Assembly: GCA_017398765.1 (NCBI GenBank)
Contig: JAFQEY010000085.1
Location: 1 to 64,000, forward strand
Reading direction: 5' to 3'
Source: Akkermansia sp.
GTDB lineage: Bacteria; Verrucomicrobiota; Verrucomicrobiia; Verrucomicrobiales; Akkermansiaceae
Length of the DNA: 64,000 nt
In this document: piece by piece, positions 60,299 through 64,000 of the stretch
How positions within the stretch are numbered: the stretch's first letter is position 1
Layout of the letters: each line of letters starts with the position of its first letter
Translations under genes and position numbers: made by a program
Notes under the pieces: model-generated
Databases searched by the model: none
What the model was told of the DNA's origin: nothing
Seen by the model: the letters and a program-made list of their open reading frames with translations, nothing else

Positions 60299-61272
60299 CA
60301 GCTCCAGGAGAGTCCAACCGCCTTGCGCAGTCGGCTGAGGGTGGCGGCAGCTTCCTCACGGGCGCGTTCCGCTCCCTGATTCAGCACGCCGTTCACATAG
60401 TCCGGGTTGGCCAGCAGCCACTCCCGGCGTTCGCGGGCAGCGCGGAAATGCTCCCAGTAAGCCTCAAAGAGGTCTTTCTTGAACTGTCCGTAGCCCACAC
60501 CTCCGGCCAGGTGGGCATCCACCATGCTTTGGTACTGCTCCGGTGTGGCAAAGAGTTTGTAGAGCTGCAGAATAATGGAGCCTTCCGTCGGCTTCGGGGC
60601 TTCCAGCGGGGTGGCATCTGTCACCACTTTTTTGTTGATGAGCTTGCGCAGCGGCTTCTCCTCTCCGAACATGGGCAGGGTGTTGCCGTAGCTCTTGCTC
60701 ATTTTCTGACCGTCCAGTCCGGGGACAACTGCCGTGACTTCGCTGATGATGGGCTCCGGGAGCTTGAAGATATCCGCCCCGAATGTGTCGTTAATCTTGC
60801 CTGCCAAATCGCGGGTGACTTCCAGATGCTGCTTCTGGTCCTTGCCCACGGGCACGGCATCTGCGTTGTAGAGCAGAATATCCGCCGCCATCAGTGCCGG
60901 ATAGGCAAACAACGCATGGTTGGCGGCTATCCCCTTAGCCACTTTTTCCTTGTAGGAGTGGCAGCGTTCCAGCAGCCCCATCGGGCATACGGTGGAGAGT
61001 ATCCACGCCAGCTCATGCACCTCCGGTACTGCCGATTGGGCGAAAAAGACAGATTTCTCCGGGTCGAGCCCGCAGGCCAGAAAATCCACGGCGAGCCCGT
61101 AGGTGTTTTCCTGCAATTTCTGCGCACTCTCCATGGTGGTCATGGCGTGATAGTTGGCGATAAAGTAGAACCCCTCGCCTTTCTCCTGCAGCTGAACGGC
61201 AGGGCGGATGGCCCCGAAGTAGTTGCCGATATGCAGCTGCCCGCTGGGTTGTAAGCCTGTAAGGAATCTCAT
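60298..61272 (-). CDS. trpS: Tryptophanyl-tRNA synthetase
   Basis: Class I synthetase that charges tRNA-Trp. 324 aa, normal. The signatures are TGLQPSGQLHIGNYFGA (HIGN) and DGQKMSKSYGNTL (KMSKS). MAADILLYNADAVPVGKDQKQHLEVTRDLA is also characteristic. It is in an operon with the thioredoxin-like lipoprotein (15-bp gap) upstream and pfkB, patatin and recQ downstream. Confidence 0.98.
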   Translation of the reverse strand: MRFLTGLQPSGQLHIGNYFGAIRPAVQLQEKGEGFYFIANYHAMTTMESAQKLQENTYGLAVDFLACGLDPEKSVFFAQSAVPEVHELAWILSTVCPMGLLERCHSYKEKVAKGIAANHALFAYPALMAADILLYNADAVPVGKDQKQHLEVTRDLAGKINDTFGADIFKLPEPIISEVTAVVPGLDGQKMSKSYGNTLPMFGEEKPLRKLINKKVVTDATPLEAPKPTEGSIILQLYKLFATPEQYQSMVDAHLAGGVGYGQFKKDLFEAYWEHFRAARERREWLLANPDYVNGVLNQGAERAREEAAATLSRLRKAVGLSWS

Positions 61273-61287
61273 GTTGTGAAGTGATAT

Positions 61288-61881
61288 TTATTTATTCGGA
61301 AGGGTGATGGGAACCAACACGGGGGCCGCTGTGCCCCGCGCCCGTTCGTCTTGTGAGAGCAGGGCATGCAGGAAATTGCGCACGCTTTCGGCTGTGTAGG
61401 CCCCCTCTATGGTGCGTAGTTTCACCCCCTCCGTGTAAAAAACGGTGGTGGGTACTTTGTTGAGCTCAAATTCTTTCGCCAACGCTGTGTAGTCATCCGG
61501 GTTGACCATCACCACCTGTACCGTTCCTTTGCTCTGATTGGCAATCTGTTCCAAGCCGTTGCGCATGCGGTTGCTGTATGGGCACCAGGGGGAGGCAAAG
61601 CACAGTATGAGCGTGCGCCCGGATACGCCTGTCACCTGCCGGATATCTTCCCCTTTGTAGTCGCTGAACAGCTCGAACTTCGGTGCTCTCACCAGAGAGG
61701 TCGGGGCCGCGTTGCGATCCGTGCGCACCAGTGATTCCAGCGATTCTCGTTGAGGGTTGGGTGCCGGTTTGGTTGAGGTGGTAAAGCGCGCTGCCTTTTC
61801 GCGCAGCTCCTCATCATTATCCCCGCAGCTGCTCAGCAGCGGGAATAACAGCAGGGATACGAGCAATCCGGTCAGTCTCAT
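61288..61881 (-). CDS. Thioredoxin-like lipoprotein with one active-site Cys
   Basis: 197 aa. The signal is MRLTGLLVSLLLFPLLSSCGD with lipobox LSSC. A thioredoxin fold follows: LILCFASPWCPYSNRM (about residues 91-106) is the active-site helix, with CPYS instead of CxxC, and KVPTTVFYTEG holds the cis-Pro. With only one Cys it cannot do standard dithiol exchange; a monothiol, peroxiredoxin-like or chaperone role is possible. First gene of the trpS operon, with a promoter 6 bp upstream. Confidence 0.85.
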   Translation of the reverse strand: MRLTGLLVSLLLFPLLSSCGDNDEELREKAARFTTSTKPAPNPQRESLESLVRTDRNAAPTSLVRAPKFELFSDYKGEDIRQVTGVSGRTLILCFASPWCPYSNRMRNGLEQIANQSKGTVQVVMVNPDDYTALAKEFELNKVPTTVFYTEGVKLRTIEGAYTAESVRNFLHALLSQDERARGTAAPVLVPITLPNK

Positions 61882-61887
61882 GCGCCT

Positions 61888-61916
61888 TTCATACCACCTT
61901 TTCGCGCGCGTGGAAA
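61888..61916 (-). promoter_or_regulatory. Promoter of the trpS operon, leaderless type
   Basis: Minus strand: TTTCCA (61911-61916), a 17-bp spacer and TATGAA (61888-61893), ending 6 bp before ATG 61881. Confidence 0.5.
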
Positions 61917-62009
61917 GCCTAATCTGTGTTCTAACCGGCCAAACGTGCTGATTCTGCGGAATGGGTGTTAATTTGCAGCTTCAATTTATTTTGTAATCGA
62001 ATGTTTGTG

Positions 62010-62070
62010 TGTGCGACAAAATGCCGCATGTTGCAATTTGTCGCACTTCGGTGGGGCAATTTGCCGCACT
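62010..62070. promoter_or_regulatory. Three operator-like repeats upstream of dnaK
   Basis: GCAATTTGTCGCACT (62033-62047) and GCAATTTGCCGCACT (62056-62070) are direct repeats. TGTGCGACAAAATGC (62010-62024) is an inverted copy. Starts are exactly 23 bp apart. The first two also form a 10-bp perfect inverted repeat (GTGCGACAAA / TTTGTCGCAC). No family of regulator is recognised; not CIRCE. Confidence 0.65.
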
Positions 62071-62188
62071 CTGGTATTCCGGGAGTCGGTCGGAAGGTGA
62101 GCATGGGTGTGCAAGACACGTTCCAAATGCTTGCAAAATGAACACTTTTTTAGCGATATTGCACAAATAATTGCAAAATTTTCAAAGT

Positions 62189-62204
62189 TGGCATGCCATT
62201 TGCA
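62189..62204 (+). promoter_or_regulatory. Sigma54-like -24/-12 element before dnaK
   Basis: TGGCATGCCATTTGCA matches the sigma54 consensus TGGCACGNNNNTTGCW at every fixed position but one. The leader to the ATG would be about 75 nt. I see no strong sigma70 hexamer pair nearby. Chance match remains possible. Confidence 0.45.
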
Positions 62205-62218
62205 ACATAAAAAGGTAA

Positions 62219-64000
<1,782 letters not shown>

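Overview
The window looks like a chromosomal segment of a Verrucomicrobiota bacterium, most likely an Akkermansia-like gut or mucus organism. This is inferred from a secreted protein with a PEP-CTERM/Arg-rich tail, GH36- and GH18-type glycosidases (the latter with a sialidase-type N-terminal domain), YkuD L,D-transpeptidases, a GC-rich codon bias and many large secreted proteins of unknown family. No 16S gene is present, so the taxonomy is inference.

Layout. 0.2-1.9 kb: a lower-GC type II restriction-modification pair. 2.3-10.6 kb: three phage-type genes, two giant or coiled proteins of unknown family followed by a terminase large subunit, with no portal, capsid or tail genes. 10.7-21.6 kb: core and glycan genes: rpsU, hpt-like, GH36, GH18, a nadB / double-psi-barrel / HAD-FolB operon, a PEP-CTERM surface protein and psd. 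21.7-38.9 kb: a 15-gene leftward operon that I consider the main discovery. It combines three Hsp70-like proteins (one with a damaged ATPase site), a GrpE-like factor, a J-like/zinc-ribbon/Fn3 protein, a zinc-ribbon GTPase, a membrane GTPase-like protein, a soluble VirD4/TraG-like ATPase, paired coiled-coil proteins, lipoproteins and a membrane-anchored lipase-like protein. 39.1-40.1 kb: a divergent tyrosine recombinase. 40.2-64 kb: L,D-transpeptidases, dus, small unknowns, an AAA_14/DUF4143 ATPase, an SMR transporter, rho, yebC, tRNA-Pro, map, a recQ-patatin-pfkB-trpS-thioredoxin operon, and the 5' part of the housekeeping dnaK, which runs off the end.

How it may work together. The gap between the recombinase and the 15-gene operon is bounded by an 18-bp inverted repeat. 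A second 18-bp inverted repeat with a related core bounds a 161-bp segment upstream of the PEP-CTERM gene. At both loci a -10-like hexamer lies just outside the repeat, and the repeat core is exactly a 17-bp spacer. Flipping the segment would replace a poor -35 with a better one (TGTACA or TTGCAT). I therefore propose that one recombinase phase-varies both a surface protein and the chaperone/GTPase/VirD4-like operon. This is a structural prediction from the sequence and has not been tested.

Promoters across the window follow a TTGnnn-N16/18-TAnnnT pattern. Several place the -10 only 6-12 bp before the start codon, which suggests leaderless or near-leaderless mRNAs.
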